Below are positions 61,991-64,000 of a DNA stretch of 64,000 bases, one piece after another; position 1 is the stretch's first letter, and the number at the start of each line of letters is the position of its first letter. Source of the stretch: Fidelibacterota bacterium (lineage in GTDB: Bacteria; Fidelibacterota; UBA8477; JABMPR01); NCBI GenBank assembly GCA_018650795.1, contig JABIFG010000282.1, positions 1 to 64,000 on the forward strand, in the 5' to 3' direction. The notes beneath the pieces are model-generated. The model had not been told where the DNA came from, did no database searches, and saw nothing but the letters and a program-made list of their open reading frames with translations. Made by a program: the position numbers and the translations under genes.

Positions 61991-62077
61991 CAACAAATTA
62001 GTCAATGCAAGAAAAAGTAATTTCAACCAAACAAGGATGTGTGTTTGAAAGATCAGAAAATGCTGGAAAAAAAGGAA

Positions 62078-63349
62078 CTATTTTAGCTGGATATACATTC
62101 GATCGCGTTGATCATCGATCCAGGATTGATATCTATCACGTTTTTTGTATTCCAGCGACATATTTTCAACCTCGGCCCAATGGTCAACCAAATTTATTTT
62201 ACCGCCGGCAAGTCTACGATGGACAATAATCAGATGAAACTGGTCCCCACTAAACACTGGCATTGAAAGACTCTCAAGAGGGATGTTCAGAAGCAAATCA
62301 TGGATGTCTTCAGGCAAAAGTGAGATATCTGTCATACCCATTTGCCCTTTACGCGATTTTATATATTCATCCGTGACATAAATTTCAACCTGTTCAGCGA
62401 TAGTCGTACTGTCAGACAATATCTCATCTCTAATTCCCAGGAGCTTGTCCGATGTTGTCTGTCTGTCTTGATCATCGGCTACAGGCATGAGCAGAATGTG
62501 TGAAATATTGACCTGATCACCCTGTTTGTCATCGAGACGTAAGAGGTGTAGTCCAAACTGGGTTTCAACGATAGCACTCATCTCTCCTACCTTCAAAGCG
62601 TAGGCGGCCTCCTCAAAGGGTTTTACAAACACACCACGACCAACGAGGCCAAGGCTTCCACCATTGGCTGCGGAGCCAGGATCTTTAGAATATTGGGTGG
62701 CTGCATCAACAAAAGTGATTTTACCAGATTCAATATCCTGCTTTATGCCCAGGAGCTGAGAGCGCAGCTGATCCAGCTTATCAGGCCCCAATTCAACGGA
62801 CAAGGAAAGGATGGAAAAGTCAACCTGAGGATTTTTTGCAGGGAAACTATCTTGCCAGACCTCATAGAAGTCTTCAACCTCACGACGGCTTACCCTAACT
62901 CCATTAAAAAGCTCCATTTTAACCTGCTCGACAAGCAGGTTTGTGCGTATCTGATCTTCATAATAGGATTTAATTTTGTAATGATCTACGCCAAAAGCCT
63001 CAGCAGCTTTTCTCAAACTACCATACTGCAGCTCTATATTTTGAAGAGATTGTTCAAGCTGCATTTGAACACTTCTGTCCTCGACCTCTATGGTCTCCTG
63101 GCGGGCATACTCAAGCAGGACTTGCTGGTTAAGCAATTCATCCAAAGCACGTATGCGAAGTTGTTGAATAACGTCCGGTGAGGAATAAGAGGGAAGCTTA
63201 GCTTGCATGGCAAAAAGCTGAGTTACCTGATCAACCTCAGAATAGAGAATAGCCTTCTCTCCAACGATAGCAGCGACACCATCAATCAACTGTTGAGCGC
63301 TGGCATTTAAAGCGAAAAGGGTGGTTAAAACGATAACTAAATGACGCAT
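62078..63349 (-). CDS. SurA-like periplasmic peptidyl-prolyl isomerase
   Basis: A 423-residue chaperone. Signal peptide 1-18 (ALNASA-QQL). The SurA N-terminal domain starts LIDGVAAIVGEKAILYSEVDQ and LLNQQVLLEYARQETIEVED. A parvulin domain (about 175-275) has YSKDPGSAANGGSLGLVGRG and VETQFGLHLLRLDD. A second, degenerate parvulin-like part may follow. It helps fold outer-membrane proteins, fitting the many exported proteins here. The gene begins 10 bases after the stop of a similar PPIase gene and is co-transcribed with it. Confidence 0.9.
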   Translation of the reverse strand: MRHLVIVLTTLFALNASAQQLIDGVAAIVGEKAILYSEVDQVTQLFAMQAKLPSYSSPDVIQQLRIRALDELLNQQVLLEYARQETIEVEDRSVQMQLEQSLQNIELQYGSLRKAAEAFGVDHYKIKSYYEDQIRTNLLVEQVKMELFNGVRVSRREVEDFYEVWQDSFPAKNPQVDFSILSLSVELGPDKLDQLRSQLLGIKQDIESGKITFVDAATQYSKDPGSAANGGSLGLVGRGVFVKPFEEAAYALKVGEMSAIVETQFGLHLLRLDDKQGDQVNISHILLMPVADDQDRQTTSDKLLGIRDEILSDSTTIAEQVEIYVTDEYIKSRKGQMGMTDISLLPEDIHDLLLNIPLESLSMPVFSGDQFHLIIVHRRLAGGKINLVDHWAEVENMSLEYKKRDRYQSWIDDQRDRMYIQLK

Positions 63350-63359
63350 TTATTATTAC

Positions 63360-64000
63360 CTATTCTGTAGAGCTTTTATATAGAACACTCTTGTTAAAAA
63401 GAATACTTCCGGACTGTCTAAGGCTATCCACAAGCTGTGTTTCAATATGGCGTTGTTGGTTAATTGAGAGGCGGGCAGCTATTTCTTCCCAGACCTCATC
63501 AAGGCTCTTTACAGAGCCTCGGTCATACCAGGTTTTGACCTCCACCAGGTGATAGCCAAGATCCGTTTTGATGGGTCCAAAAATCCCTGGGCGTTTCTTT
63601 TTAAGCAGATATTCTTTTACTTCAGGAAAAAGGTTTTCAACCTTAAACAAGCCGGTTTCCTTGGGGTGCATAGCCACAAGAGACTGCTTTTTCTCAAGGT
63701 CACCCTTCTCGATGGCACGTTCAAGTTCTCGAGCATCATTTCTGGAGGGTAGCAAGACATGAAAACCAAAGAACTCATTGCTCTGGCGCTTAAAGGACGT
63801 CAGATTCTTCTGGTAGTAGGCCTCAATTTCATCACGGGCAACGCCACCCTGGTTCTTCAGGGTCACATCCAGCTGTTTATCTGCCAGCAGCCTGCGGCGA
63901 TAGGTTTCCACCCTGTAATTGAACATAGGATCCCGGTGAATTAAATTCTTCTCAGCCTCTTGAGCTAAAAGGGTTTCCCGAATCCAATTCTCTACCAACA
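63360..64000 (-). CDS. Parvulin-type peptidyl-prolyl isomerase, partial at window end
   Basis: The C-terminal 212 residues of a parvulin-like protein whose start lies beyond the window. It has a helical SurA/PrsA-like stretch (NWIRETLLAQEAEKNLIHRD, QGGVARDEIEAYYQKN) and a parvulin fold remnant (HPKETGLFKVENLFPEV, GPIKTDLGYHLVEVKTWYD). It lies directly upstream of the SurA-like gene. Two such genes in tandem are common in FCB bacteria. Confidence 0.8.
   Translation of the reverse strand, partial: LVENWIRETLLAQEAEKNLIHRDPMFNYRVETYRRRLLADKQLDVTLKNQGGVARDEIEAYYQKNLTSFKRQSNEFFGFHVLLPSRNDARELERAIEKGDLEKKQSLVAMHPKETGLFKVENLFPEVKEYLLKKKRPGIFGPIKTDLGYHLVEVKTWYDRGSVKSLDEVWEEIAARLSINQQRHIETQLVDSLRQSGSILFNKSVLYKSSTE

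Overview
The window reads as chromosomal DNA of a Gram-negative, respiring bacterium of the FCB group. The best guess is Candidatus Marinimicrobia (SAR406 / Neomarinimicrobiota) or a relative such as Calditrichota. The evidence is a secreted protein with a C-terminal sorting domain of the NFPNPFNPST type, a full alternative complex III operon, a caa3-type oxidase, fused E1 alpha/beta of a 2-oxoacid dehydrogenase, and a phosphotransferase-RapZ fusion. This placement is inferred from gene content, not from a marker tree.

Layout. 1-5 kb: MDR oxidoreductase, small lipoprotein, GltS-type symporter, GNAT, lipA. 5-6.2 kb: an arsR-arsM pair with an operator lying over its -10 box. 6.2-12.6 kb: 2-oxoacid dehydrogenase (E2, fused E1, later lpdA) with lipB and a GAF/fRMsr-like gene. 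12.6-15 kb: a sugar nucleotidyltransferase and a kinase-RapZ fusion (probable amino-sugar / wall recycling). 15-17 kb: folE, a queuosine-precursor-transporter gene and a COG0720 pterin gene. 17-26 kb: paired lipoproteins, a RibD-like reductase, a sorted C39-like protein, an SLC13 permease, a FecR-domain envelope protein and a metallo-beta-lactamase-fold protein. 26.2-27.3 kb: a thioredoxin-like lipoprotein with an in-frame TGA exactly at the first redox cysteine. 27.5-34.9 kb: actABCDEF. 35-45.4 kb: two orphan peptide ABC permeases, membrane proteins, recO, MFS, NUDIX, then hypD-hypE. 45.5-48 kb: a YfiR / histidine kinase / response regulator operon. 48-53.4 kb: SCO, coxACDB, ctaB. 53.6-58.6 kb: DUF1456, GNAT, an exported Ni superoxide dismutase, a nucleotidyltransferase, a small basic protein, monomeric isocitrate dehydrogenase. 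59-61.2 kb: an AT-rich GNAT / PhoU-like / Na-Pi cotransporter group. 61.2-62.1 kb: gene-free AT-rich DNA with DnaA boxes, a candidate oriC. 62.1-64 kb: SurA-like foldases, the last cut by the window end.

How the genes fit. The 2-oxoacid dehydrogenase with LipA/LipB and monomeric IDH feeds central carbon metabolism. Alternative complex III passes electrons from quinol to cytochrome c, and the caa3 oxidase (heme made by CtaB, copper delivered by SCO) reduces oxygen. The exported Ni-SOD, the fRMsr-like protein and the thioredoxin-like selenoprotein candidate fit envelope redox defence. The oxygen-sensitive HypD/HypE pair implies that anoxic phases also occur.

The most interesting items are the candidate selenoprotein with a bSECIS-like hairpin directly after the TGA (26209-27264), the Ni-SOD whose signal peptide would expose the Ni-binding His1 on cleavage (54597-55061), the candidate oriC, HypD/HypE, and two families of short palindromic intergenic repeats.
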